7,331 nt of DNA from positions 1 to 7,331 of the forward strand of contig JAJZEG010000105.1 of the NCBI GenBank assembly GCA_021828605.1, read 5' to 3'. This document shows, piece by piece, positions 1 through 6,334 of this stretch. The DNA is from Pseudomonadota bacterium (GTDB lineage: Bacteria; Pseudomonadota; Alphaproteobacteria; Acetobacterales; Acetobacteraceae). The number at the start of each line of letters is the position of its first letter. Positions within the stretch are counted from its first letter, which is position 1. The position numbers and the translations under genes are program-made. The notes under the pieces are model-generated. The model searched no databases. It was not told the origin of the DNA and was given only the letters and a program-made list of their open reading frames with translations.

Positions 1-344
1 CCGACCACCGCGAACACCACCAGCACCGGATATTCAAACCGCCCGATCCCGTTGCGCTTGTTATAGCCAATCGACAGGGCCAATCCGCCAATCGCCGCTA
101 ACAAAACCAATATATCGGCAAAACGGGTGAAGGCGTTGGTCACCAGCAGCCCGTGAAACACCACGCCAGTCGGTGCGACGAATATCAACCGCCCGGCCAA
201 TGCCAGCACGATCATCGCCGCCACGGTGATCGCAAAACTATGATCGCGCCGCGCCATCACCCCGGCCAGCAGCATCACCAACCCGCCGATCCCGATAAAT
301 AAAATCGGCAGCACCGCCATCATCACGTCGCTCCCGGGATTCAT
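1..344 (-). CDS. nuoN: NADH-quinone oxidoreductase subunit N (ND2 homologue), N-terminal part (3' end outside window)
   Basis: NuoN is the proximal antiporter-like subunit of the membrane arm. Only the first 114 residues of roughly 480 are in the window; the frame is open through the left edge. The protein begins MNPGSDVMMAVLPILFIGIG, with three hydrophobic helices at about 9-30, 38-56 and 75-93, followed by GYNKRNGIGRFEYPVLVVFA (93-112). That last segment is the typical alphaproteobacterial NuoN stretch (KR.GI.RFEYPVL). Start: ATG 344 overlaps the nuoM TGA as ATGA and places the AVLP motif at the same distance from Met as in E. coli NuoN, but it has no clear ribosome binding site. A GGGAG at 331-335 lies 7 bases before a second candidate, ATG 323 (then MMAVLP). 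The family assignment is safe; the start is undecided between 344 and 323. The catalytic Glu and Lys residues lie outside the window. Confidence 0.93.
   Translation of the reverse strand, partial: MNPGSDVMMAVLPILFIGIGGLVMLLAGVMARRDHSFAITVAAMIVLALAGRLIFVAPTGVVFHGLLVTNAFTRFADILVLLAAIGGLALSIGYNKRNGIGRFEYPVLVVFAVV
331..335 (-). promoter_or_regulatory. Possible ribosome binding site for an inner nuoN start
   Basis: GGGAG on the minus strand lies 7 bases before ATG 323 and 4 before GTG 326. If nuoN starts at 344, this element is inside the coding region; if it starts at 323, this is its binding site. All other complete genes in the window have a clear site at 4-10 bases, which is the argument for taking this one seriously. 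Confidence 0.45.
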
Positions 345-361
345 CGCGACACCATCGCGAC
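340..361 (-). repeat. 11-base imperfect tandem repeat at the nuoM/nuoN junction
   Basis: On the minus strand GTCGCGATGGT (361-351) is followed directly by GTCGCGATGAA (350-340); the first nine bases are identical. The first copy is read by nuoM as Val-Ala-Met. The second copy is read two bases out of phase and supplies both the nuoM stop TGA and the overlapping nuoN ATG. It is short and may be chance. Confidence 0.6.
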
Positions 362-1903
362 CATAGTCCTATGCACATTAACGGGCCCATGCCCGTGCAG
401 GCTCGCTTTGATCGCCGCCACCCCGCCGGTTTGTTGCACCAACCCCTGCACCGCCCGGTCAAACGGCACGGTCAAGGCGTCCGGATAAATCCCCAGCACC
501 AGCACCAGCACCGCCAGCGGCGCCAACATCAACCATTCACCCGCCGCGATATCCGGCGGCGCCAACGCCACCGAGGAGCGCGACTGATCAAACAACACCC
601 GCCGCACCAGCACTAACATATACATCACACTCAGCACCATGCCGCTGCCCGCAAACAGCGCCAGCCAAAAATTAACCTTGATCGCCCCAGCCAAAATCAA
701 CAACTCGCCGACAAAGCCCGACGTTCCCGGCAGCCCAACATTCGCCAGCACGAAAATCATTAAAAATGTCGCAAATACCGGCATGCGCACGGCGAGCCCG
801 CCTAAATGCTCCAGCAATCGCGATTGCCCGCGCGCGAGCAAAACCCCCACACATAAAAACAACGCCGCGATCACTAAACCATGAGAAATCATCTGAAACA
901 GCGCGCCTTCGATCCCCTCGACCGTCAGGGTAAAAATCCCGACCACGATCAGCCCCATATGGGCGGCTGAGGAATAGGCGATCATTCGTTTCATGTCGGT
1001 CTGCGCAAACGCCGCGAACGATAAATAAATCACCGCAATCACGCCCAAAACCAACATCATCGGCGCGAAATACGCTGTCGCCTGCGGCAACATGGGCAGG
1101 CTGAACCGCAAAAACCCGTAACTGCCCATTTTCGAGAGCACCGCCGCTAACATTACCGTTCCCGCCACCGGCGCCTCGCCATAGGCATCGGGCAACCAGC
1201 TATGCATCGGCCAAACCGCCGCCTTCACGCCGAAAGCCAGCAGAAACGCCAGAAACAACCAATCCTGCGCCGCTGGCGGGATCGGCGTTTGCATCAGGGT
1301 CACCATGTCGGTGGTGCCGGCATGATGCCACATCCATACCAGAGCCAGCAGCATCGGCAACGAGCCCGCCAGGGTGAACAGGAAAAACCGCACCGCCGCG
1401 CGCACCCGATTTGGGCCACCCCACACGCCGATGATCAAATACATCGGCAATAAAACGCCTTCGAAAAACACATAAAACAGCATGAAGTCGAGCGATTCGA
1501 ACATGCCGATGGTCAGGGCTTCGAGCAGCAAAAACGCTGCCATGTAAGCGCGCACCCGCCGCTGTTCATGCCAACTCGCCACAATGACAATCGGGGTAAG
1601 CAGCGCGCTCATCACCACGAATAACAAACTAATCCCGTCAACACCCAAATGATAGGAAACACCGGCTTGCGGCAACCAGCTGAGCTTCTCGACAAATTGA
1701 AACCCGCGATGCCGCGCATTGAACGCAACGAGCAATCCAGCCGCGAGGATCAACTCAATGATGCTGGTCCAGAACGCCACCCAGCGCACGCTGCGCGCAC
1801 TCGCTTCAGTGGCATCGCCGGTCATGAAAATAATCGCCGCCCCCAACACCGGCAGCCAGATCAGTAACGACAGGATTGGCGATGCCGCAATCAAAGTTAT
1901 CAT
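341..1903 (-). CDS. nuoM: NADH-quinone oxidoreductase subunit M (ND4 homologue), antiporter-like proton pump
   Basis: NuoM is the middle antiporter-like subunit of the membrane arm. The protein is 520 residues (E. coli 509), strongly hydrophobic, with family expectation of fourteen helices. Charged residues for pumping are in place: Glu148 in FFEGVLLPMY (E. coli Glu144), Lys227 in GVKAAVWPMHSWLPDA (Lys234), Lys258 in LSKMGSYGFLRF (Lys265), His341 in SHGLVIAALFL (His348) and Glu400 in GTSGFVGELLIL (Glu407). Two conserved places differ from the usual sequence: the commonly HTWLPDAHVEAP motif reads HSWLPDAYGEAP (234-245), and the loop usually reading YERxHTR-like before GGL reads ARGQSRLLEHLGGL (357-370). 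The C-terminal 30 residues are polar and not conserved. ATG 1903 has a GAGGGGAG 4 bases upstream. The frame is open 15 codons further up, but that stretch overlaps nuoL and has no family similarity. The gap from nuoL is 10 bases; stop TGA. Confidence 0.97.
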   Translation of the reverse strand: MITLIAASPILSLLIWLPVLGAAIIFMTGDATEASARSVRWVAFWTSIIELILAAGLLVAFNARHRGFQFVEKLSWLPQAGVSYHLGVDGISLLFVVMSALLTPIVIVASWHEQRRVRAYMAAFLLLEALTIGMFESLDFMLFYVFFEGVLLPMYLIIGVWGGPNRVRAAVRFFLFTLAGSLPMLLALVWMWHHAGTTDMVTLMQTPIPPAAQDWLFLAFLLAFGVKAAVWPMHSWLPDAYGEAPVAGTVMLAAVLSKMGSYGFLRFSLPMLPQATAYFAPMMLVLGVIAVIYLSFAAFAQTDMKRMIAYSSAAHMGLIVVGIFTLTVEGIEGALFQMISHGLVIAALFLCVGVLLARGQSRLLEHLGGLAVRMPVFATFLMIFVLANVGLPGTSGFVGELLILAGAIKVNFWLALFAGSGMVLSVMYMLVLVRRVLFDQSRSSVALAPPDIAAGEWLMLAPLAVLVLVLGIYPDALTVPFDRAVQGLVQQTGGVAAIKASLHGHGPVNVHRTMVAMVSR

Positions 1904-1907
1904 AACG

Positions 1908-1915
1908 CTCCCCTC
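1908..1915 (-). promoter_or_regulatory. Ribosome binding site of nuoM
   Basis: On the minus strand the sequence is GAGGGGAG, overlapping the TGA stop of nuoL (1916-1914) and ending 4 bases before ATG 1903. This site decides the nuoM start in favour of MITLIAASPI rather than the longer open frame beginning at 1948, and it suggests coupling of nuoM to nuoL translation. Confidence 0.85.
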
Positions 1916-3839
1916 ACCGCATGACCAAAAACAGGCTGAGCAGCGCAAGCAAGCCCAGGAGCATCACGAAACTATAAACTGCGAGCGAGCCATTTTGTAC
2001 CCGCGCCATCTGGCCGGAAAAATCATTGGTCCACCGCGCCAAACCGGTCGGCGCGCCATCGATGAGTTGATCGTCCACCCCGCGCCAAATCACCCGCGCC
2101 ACACGCTTGGTAGGGCGGACGAACAGCGCGTCATACAGCTCGTCGAAATACCATTTATTCAGCAAAAACCGATAGAGGCCGGGCATCGCTTGCGCCAGCG
2201 CCACCGGGATCGACGGGCGGATAATATAAAACACATAGGCCACCGCGAACCCAACCAAAGCCAGCAGCAACGGCAAATCCGCCGCCCAAGCCGGGATCGG
2301 CATCCCCAGCCGCGCCATCGCCGCCGCGGGCTCCACAATACTATTGCCCCAGAACGCCCCACTCCCCGCGCCAATAAACAGCTGGTCCAGCAGCATCCCA
2401 CCGGCAAACGCTCCAACCGCCAATACCAGCAACGGCACCGTCATGGTCCAACCACTTTCATGCGCATGGCCATGCACATCCGCATCGCCGCGCGGCGCGC
2501 CATGAAAAACCAGGAACATCAACCGGCTGACATAAAAGGCGGTCAGCCCCGCGCCGAGCACGCCGCACACCCAGCCAAACATCGCTGCATTGCCATGATT
2601 GGCAAAGGCCGCCGCCAAAATCGCATCTTTCGAGAAAAACCCTGAAAAAGGCGGGATCGCTGCCAGCGCCAATGCACCCACCGCCATCGTGCCATAGGTC
2701 AGCGGCATTTTGCGCCACAAACCACCCATTTTGCGCACATCCTGCTCATCGGCGAGCGCGTGGATCACCGATCCTGCCGCCAGGAACAGCAACGCCTTGA
2801 ACATTGCATGGGTAATCATGTGAAAAATCGCCGCCTGATCCGCCCCGACACCCGCGCCCAAAAACATATAACCCAGCTGCGAACAGGTCGAATACGCAAT
2901 GATCCGTTTGATGTCGTTTTGCACACACCCAATGGTTCCGGCAAACAACGCCGTCGCCCCGCCAATCACCGCCACCATGCCCATCGCCACCGGCGCTGAT
3001 GACATCAACGGCGACATGCGCACAATCATATAAACGCCCGCCGCCACCATGGTCGCCGCATGAATCAAGGCCGAAATCGGCGTTGGCCCCTCCATCGCGT
3101 CGGCCAACCAGGTATGCAGAAAAATCTGCGCCGATTTGCCCATCGCGCCAATGAAGAGCAGCACCCCGATCACATCGAGCACCGGCAAACTCAAACCAAA
3201 CAAATGATAATGCTGGGTCGCCATCTGCGGCACCGCCGCAAAAATCTGATTGAACGACACCGTGCCAAATTGCACGTAAATCAGCACAATGCCGATCAAA
3301 AACGCCAAATCGCCAACCCGGTTCATCACGAACGCCTTGATCGCCGCCGCATTGGCACTCGCCCGATCATACCAATAGCCAATCAGCAAATAGGAAAACA
3401 GCCCGACGCCTTCCCAGCCGAAAAACAACTGTAACAAATTATTCGCCGTCACCAGCATCAACATTGCGAAGGTGAACGCCGAAATATAGATAAAAAACCG
3501 TGGCATCGTGCGGTCATGCGCCATATAGCCGACGCTGTATAAATGGATCAGTGCTGAAATCACGCTCACCATCACCACCACCACCAGCGATAATGTATCC
3601 TGCCGCAAACTCCAGGGGGTCACCATCGATCCCACATGGATCCAAGCCCCCAACGCCACATCGTGCATTGGCACATGCTCAACCAAATGCCGCACCAGAC
3701 ACGCCACCGCCGCTACGGCGGAGATGCCCAAACCACCCACGCTCGACCAAACCGCACTGCCGCGTGATCCGCTCGCTCGCAGCAAAATCGTCAAAATCGA
3801 GCCGAACAACGGCGCGAAAACGGCAATTCCAAGCAGCAT
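1914..3839 (-). CDS. nuoL: NADH-quinone oxidoreductase subunit L (ND5 homologue), distal antiporter-like proton pump
   Basis: NuoL is the distal Mrp-antiporter-like subunit. It has a long C-terminal lateral helix that runs along the membrane arm. The protein is 641 residues, a normal length. Functional residues can be placed against E. coli NuoL: Glu143 in the GWEGVGLFSYLLIG motif (E. coli Glu144), Lys235 in MGKSAQ (Lys229), His260 in SALIHAATM (His254), His340/His344/Lys348 in FHMITHAMFKALLF (His334/338/Lys342), and Lys404 in FSGFFSKDAI (Lys399). The HTWLADAMEGPTP motif is at 242-254. A His-rich loop, HGHAHESG, lies at 456-463 as in many alphaproteobacterial NuoL proteins. The C-terminal NKWYFDELYDALFVRP (561-576) marks the start of the lateral-helix region, and a last hydrophobic helix ends the protein. 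ATG 3839 follows AAGGG (3846-3850) by 6 bases and lies 2 bases after the nuoK stop. Confidence 0.97.
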   Translation of the reverse strand: MLLGIAVFAPLFGSILTILLRASGSRGSAVWSSVGGLGISAVAAVACLVRHLVEHVPMHDVALGAWIHVGSMVTPWSLRQDTLSLVVVVMVSVISALIHLYSVGYMAHDRTMPRFFIYISAFTFAMLMLVTANNLLQLFFGWEGVGLFSYLLIGYWYDRASANAAAIKAFVMNRVGDLAFLIGIVLIYVQFGTVSFNQIFAAVPQMATQHYHLFGLSLPVLDVIGVLLFIGAMGKSAQIFLHTWLADAMEGPTPISALIHAATMVAAGVYMIVRMSPLMSSAPVAMGMVAVIGGATALFAGTIGCVQNDIKRIIAYSTCSQLGYMFLGAGVGADQAAIFHMITHAMFKALLFLAAGSVIHALADEQDVRKMGGLWRKMPLTYGTMAVGALALAAIPPFSGFFSKDAILAAAFANHGNAAMFGWVCGVLGAGLTAFYVSRLMFLVFHGAPRGDADVHGHAHESGWTMTVPLLVLAVGAFAGGMLLDQLFIGAGSGAFWGNSIVEPAAAMARLGMPIPAWAADLPLLLALVGFAVAYVFYIIRPSIPVALAQAMPGLYRFLLNKWYFDELYDALFVRPTKRVARVIWRGVDDQLIDGAPTGLARWTNDFSGQMARVQNGSLAVYSFVMLLGLLALLSLFLVMR

Positions 3840-3841
3840 GA

Positions 3842-4153
3842 TCAGCCCTTCATCAGCGTGACATCGTCAACTTCAATCGAACCCCGATTGCGGAAATAAA
3901 CCACCACAATCGCCAGCCCGATCGCCGCCTCCGCCGCTGCCACCGCCAGCACGATCATGGTGAAAATCTGCCCAACCATATCATGTAAAGCCGAGGAAAA
4001 TGCGACGAAGTTCAAATTAGCCGCCAGCAGGATCAACTCAATCGACATCATGATCACAATGACATTTTTCCGGTTCAGGAAAATCCCGAAAATCCCGATC
4101 ACCAGCAATAACGACCCCACCACCAAATAGGCGTTCAAATCGGCATGGCTCAT
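3842..4153 (-). CDS. nuoK: NADH-quinone oxidoreductase subunit K (ND4L homologue)
   Basis: NuoK is a small three-helix membrane subunit carrying part of the charged central axis used for proton transfer. It is 103 residues, against about 100-102 in most bacteria. The conserved membrane glutamates are both present: Glu39 in MMSIEL (corresponding to E. coli Glu36) and Glu75 in [10 protein letters not shown] (E. coli Glu72). The [15 protein letters not shown] stretch (20-34), the [10 protein letters not shown] segment (45-54) and the YFRNRG end of the third helix (86-91) are typical of alphaproteobacteria. The C-terminal VDDVTLMKG is the usual alphaproteobacterial ending. The ATG at 4153 has a full AGGAGG 7 bases upstream (4161-4166), located inside nuoJ. 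It overlaps nuoJ by 4 bases and ends 2 bases before the nuoL start. I see nothing abnormal in the gene. Confidence 0.97.
   Translation of the reverse strand: MSHADLNAYLVVGSLLLVIGIFGIFLNRKNVIVIMMSIELILLAANLNFVAFSSALHDMVGQIFTMIVLAVAAAEAAIGLAIVVVYFRNRGSIEVDDVTLMKG
3846..3850 (-). promoter_or_regulatory. Ribosome binding site of nuoL
   Basis: AAGGG on the minus strand lies within the last codons of nuoK, 6 bases before ATG 3839. The nuoK stop and nuoL start are only 2 bases apart, so a ribosome ending nuoK is placed directly on the nuoL start. Confidence 0.65.
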
Positions 4154-4785
4154 CGCACATCCTCCTGGGTCGGCAAGGGTGCAATCCCCGCGCCAATCGC
4201 TGGCTTGACCAAAACCAGAGTCTCATTGATCGGCCGATTGTGCTGGCGCGCCAAATTCTGCCGCAGCGGTCGCTCATGGTCGGTCAAGGTCAACACAATC
4301 GCCCCGATCATCGCCACCACCAACAGCAACCCGGACAGCTCAAACACAAATAAGTAGCGGGTATAAAGCAAGTTCCCAATCGCTGCCGCGTCGGATAGGC
4401 CCGCCATACGATGCGTGGCCGCCGCCAGGCGCATCGTTCCCGACGCCTGAAAGCCCGCGAGCGATAAGCCGATTTCCGCCATCAGCACAAAGCCGACCGT
4501 CAATCCCAACGGTAAGAATTTCTGAAACCCCTCGCGCAGGGCGACGAAATCCACATCCAGCATCATCACCACGAACAAAAACAGCACCGCCACCGCGCCG
4601 ACATACACAATCACCAGCACCATCGCCAGAAACGCCGCACCGGCCAGCACAAACAACGCCGCCGCATTCAAAAACGCCAAAATCAAGAACAGCACCGAAT
4701 GGACCGGATTACGCGCGGTAATCACCATGCAGGCTGAAACCAGCAGCACCGCCGCAAACAGGTAAAAGAAAATCTGCACCATCAT
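4150..4785 (-). CDS. nuoJ: NADH-quinone oxidoreductase subunit J (ND6 homologue)
   Basis: NuoJ is a membrane-arm subunit between NuoH and NuoK. Its third helix contains the pi-bulge region whose movement is thought to couple quinone chemistry to the proton pumps. The protein is 211 residues, within the usual range for alphaproteobacteria. It starts with a hydrophobic helix, then [20 protein letters not shown] (24-43), then the key third-helix motif [18 protein letters not shown] (59-76), which includes the conserved Tyr61 and Gly63. A further hydrophobic segment lies at about 91-111, and a fifth at about 145-168. The C-terminal 40 residues are polar and variable, as in the family. The start at 4785 is the first of two tandem ATG codons. 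A duplicated AGGA (4796-4803) lies 10 bases upstream, which favours the first ATG over the second. The 3' end overlaps nuoK by 4 bases (ATGA), so the two are probably translationally coupled. Confidence 0.96.
   Translation of the reverse strand: MMVQIFFYLFAAVLLVSACMVITARNPVHSVLFLILAFLNAAALFVLAGAAFLAMVLVIVYVGAVAVLFLFVVMMLDVDFVALREGFQKFLPLGLTVGFVLMAEIGLSLAGFQASGTMRLAAATHRMAGLSDAAAIGNLLYTRYLFVFELSGLLLVVAMIGAIVLTLTDHERPLRQNLARQHNRPINETLVLVKPAIGAGIAPLPTQEDVR
4161..4166 (-). promoter_or_regulatory. Ribosome binding site of nuoK (perfect AGGAGG)
   Basis: A full AGGAGG on the minus strand lies inside the end of nuoJ, 7 bases before ATG 4153. It is the strongest Shine-Dalgarno in the window and serves the smallest gene. 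Together with the 4-base ATGA overlap it should allow both reinitiation and fresh initiation at nuoK. Confidence 0.85.
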
Positions 4786-4795
4786 TGTCGGCTCA

Positions 4796-4803
4796 TCCTT
4801 CCT
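4796..4803 (-). promoter_or_regulatory. Ribosome binding site of nuoJ
   Basis: The minus strand reads AGGAAGGA, a doubled AGGA, in the 24-base gap between nuoI and nuoJ (the longest gap in the window). It ends 10 bases before ATG 4785 and 13 before the second ATG at 4782. It therefore favours the first of the tandem start codons. Confidence 0.7.
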
Positions 4804-4809
4804 GCCAAC

Positions 4810-5298
4810 TCACCGATACGGCGCGTCAAGCTCAAGCCGCTTCGCCAATTCGCTCTCCCAGCGATCCCCATTGGCCAGCAATTTTTGCTTGTCATACATC
4901 AGCTCCGCGCGCGTCTCGGTCGCAAATTCAAAGTTCGGCCCTTCAACAATCGCATCCACCGGGCACGCTTCCTCGCACAGGCCGCAATAAATGCATTTGG
5001 TCATGTCGATATCATAGCGCGTCGTCCGCCGAGACCCATCCGCCCGTGGCTCCGCCTCGATGGTAATGGCCTGCGCCGGACACACCGCCTCGCAAAGCTT
5101 GCAGGCGATGCATCGCTCTTCGCCATTCGGATAGCGCCGTAACGCATGCTCGCCCTTGAACCGGGTGCTAATCGGGTTTTTCTCATAGGGATAATTCAGC
5201 GTCGCTTTTGGCTTGAAAAAATACCGCAAAGTCAGCCAAAGCCCGCGAAGGATTTCCGCCAACAGCGCCTGCCGTGCCAACCGATCAAGCCGCGCCAT
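4810..5298 (-). CDS. nuoI: NADH-quinone oxidoreductase subunit I, 2x[4Fe-4S] ferredoxin-type (TYKY homologue)
   Basis: NuoI holds clusters N6a and N6b, which pass electrons from NuoG towards NuoB cluster N2 beside the quinone site. It is a peripheral-arm protein lying against the membrane domain. The protein has 162 residues from the ATG. It has an N-terminal amphipathic segment, then [13 protein letters not shown] (28-40), RYPNGEERC (55-63), and two complete ferredoxin motifs: Cys63, 66, 69 and 73 followed by Pro, and Cys102, 105, 108 and 112 followed by Pro. All eight ligands are intact. The C-terminal part, [13 protein letters not shown] (118-130), is the alphaproteobacterial/mitochondrial signature. 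Start choice: a GTG (5301-5299) sits directly before the ATG (5298-5296). AGGAG at 5307-5311 is 5 bases from the GTG and 8 from the ATG, so either could be used (163 or 162 residues). I chose ATG. The gap to nuoH is 15 bases. Confidence 0.97.
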   Translation of the reverse strand: MARLDRLARQALLAEILRGLWLTLRYFFKPKATLNYPYEKNPISTRFKGEHALRRYPNGEERCIACKLCEAVCPAQAITIEAEPRADGSRRTTRYDIDMTKCIYCGLCEEACPVDAIVEGPNFEFATETRAELMYDKQKLLANGDRWESELAKRLELDAPYR

Positions 5299-5306
5299 CA
5301 CACTCT

Positions 5307-5311
5307 CTCCT
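5307..5311 (-). promoter_or_regulatory. Ribosome binding site of nuoI
   Basis: AGGAG on the minus strand lies in the 15-base gap between the nuoH TAA stop and the nuoI ATG. It is 5 bases from the GTG at 5301 and 8 bases from the ATG at 5298, so it is compatible with both and does not settle the start alone. Confidence 0.75.
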
Positions 5312-5313
5312 GC

Positions 5314-6330
5314 TTAAACATGCGGCAACCACCCGAAAATCTCGAGCGCGCTTGCAGTCAGCACCAGCCACAGCAGCGAGAATGGCAAAAACACTTTCCA
5401 GCCCAGCCGCATCAACTGATCATAGCGAAACCGCGGCAGTGTCGCGCGCACCCATAAAAACACGAACAACACCATCGCCACCTTCGCCACAAACCAAATC
5501 GGCCCCGGAATCCAAGTAAAGGGTGCGAACGGTGCCAGGGGCAGCCAGCCGCCGAAAAACAACACGGTGGTCATCGCACTCATCAGAATCATGTTGGCGT
5601 ATTCGCCCAGGAAGAACAGCGCAAAGCTCATCGCGCTATATTCCACGAAAAACCCAGCAACGATTTCGCTCTCGCCTTCCGGCAAATCAAACGGTGCGCG
5701 ATTGGTTTCCGCAAGCGCCGAGATAAAAAACACCACCAGCATTGGCAAAAGCGGCACCGCAAACCAGATTGTGCGTTGCGCCAGCACAATCGCATTCAAA
5801 TTCAGGCTACCCACACAGACCAGCACGGTGAGAATAACAATGCCCATCGACACTTCATAGCTGATCATCTGCGCGGCACTGCGCATCGCACCGAGAAAGG
5901 CGAATTTCGAATTACTCGCCCAACCGGCGATAATCACCCCATAAACGCCCAGCGACGAAATCGCGAACAAATACAAAATACCGACATTAATATTGGCAAT
6001 CGCCCAATGATTATTCACCGGAATCACCGCCCAGGCCAAAATCGCGAGGCCGAACGTGATCATCGGCGCCACTAAAAACAGGCCGCGACTCGCCCCATCA
6101 GGGATAATCGTTTCCTTGAACAGCATTTTCAGCGCATCGGCAAAAGGCTGCCCGAGCCCGAACGGCCCGGTCACATTTGGCCCGCGCCGCAGCTGAATCG
6201 CCGCCAAAACTTTCCGCTCGGCATAGGTTAAATACGCAACGCCGATCAGCAACGGGATCAGCAACGCCAGTGCCTTGGCCAGGGTTAAAATCAAAACCCC
6301 CAAATCCGTCGCGAAAAACCCGGTCATCAT
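5314..6330 (-). CDS. nuoH: NADH-quinone oxidoreductase subunit H (ND1 homologue)
   Basis: NuoH is the membrane subunit that, with NuoB and NuoD, forms the quinone-binding chamber and joins the peripheral arm to the membrane arm. The protein is 338 residues, a normal length, and mostly hydrophobic; the family has eight transmembrane helices. Visible family motifs: AERK (37-40), RRGPN (48-52), the loop [20 protein letters not shown] (139-158), [20 protein letters not shown] (207-226), VEYS (229-232), GEYAN (242-246) and [15 protein letters not shown] (293-307). The acidic loop after AETNR is the conserved region near the quinone site. The frame stays open 48 codons further upstream, but that part lies inside nuoG, is basic and non-conserved, and has no family match. 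The start at 6330 is the first of two tandem ATG codons, with GGAG 7 bases upstream at 6338-6341. The gap to the nuoG stop is 4 bases. The stop is TAA. Confidence 0.97.
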   Translation of the reverse strand: MMTGFFATDLGVLILTLAKALALLIPLLIGVAYLTYAERKVLAAIQLRRGPNVTGPFGLGQPFADALKMLFKETIIPDGASRGLFLVAPMITFGLAILAWAVIPVNNHWAIANINVGILYLFAISSLGVYGVIIAGWASNSKFAFLGAMRSAAQMISYEVSMGIVILTVLVCVGSLNLNAIVLAQRTIWFAVPLLPMLVVFFISALAETNRAPFDLPEGESEIVAGFFVEYSAMSFALFFLGEYANMILMSAMTTVLFFGGWLPLAPFAPFTWIPGPIWFVAKVAMVLFVFLWVRATLPRFRYDQLMRLGWKVFLPFSLLWLVLTASALEIFGWLPHV

Positions 6331-6334
6331 GATG

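Noticed and set aside
1904..1948. Possible 15-residue N-terminal extension of NuoM
   Set aside because: It overlaps the end of nuoL and has no family similarity. The GAGGGGAG site points to ATG 1903.
1719..2645. Plus-strand open frame of 308 codons antisense to nuoM and nuoL
   Set aside because: It crosses the nuoL/nuoM junction on the opposite strand. Its translation is rich in Arg, Gln, His and Pro with no recognisable motif, as expected from the complement of GC-rich membrane-protein codons. Both sense genes are unmistakable.
3060..3434. Plus-strand open frame of 124 codons antisense to nuoL
   Set aside because: It is an Arg/His/Gln-rich shadow of nuoL with no family motif and no support for a start.
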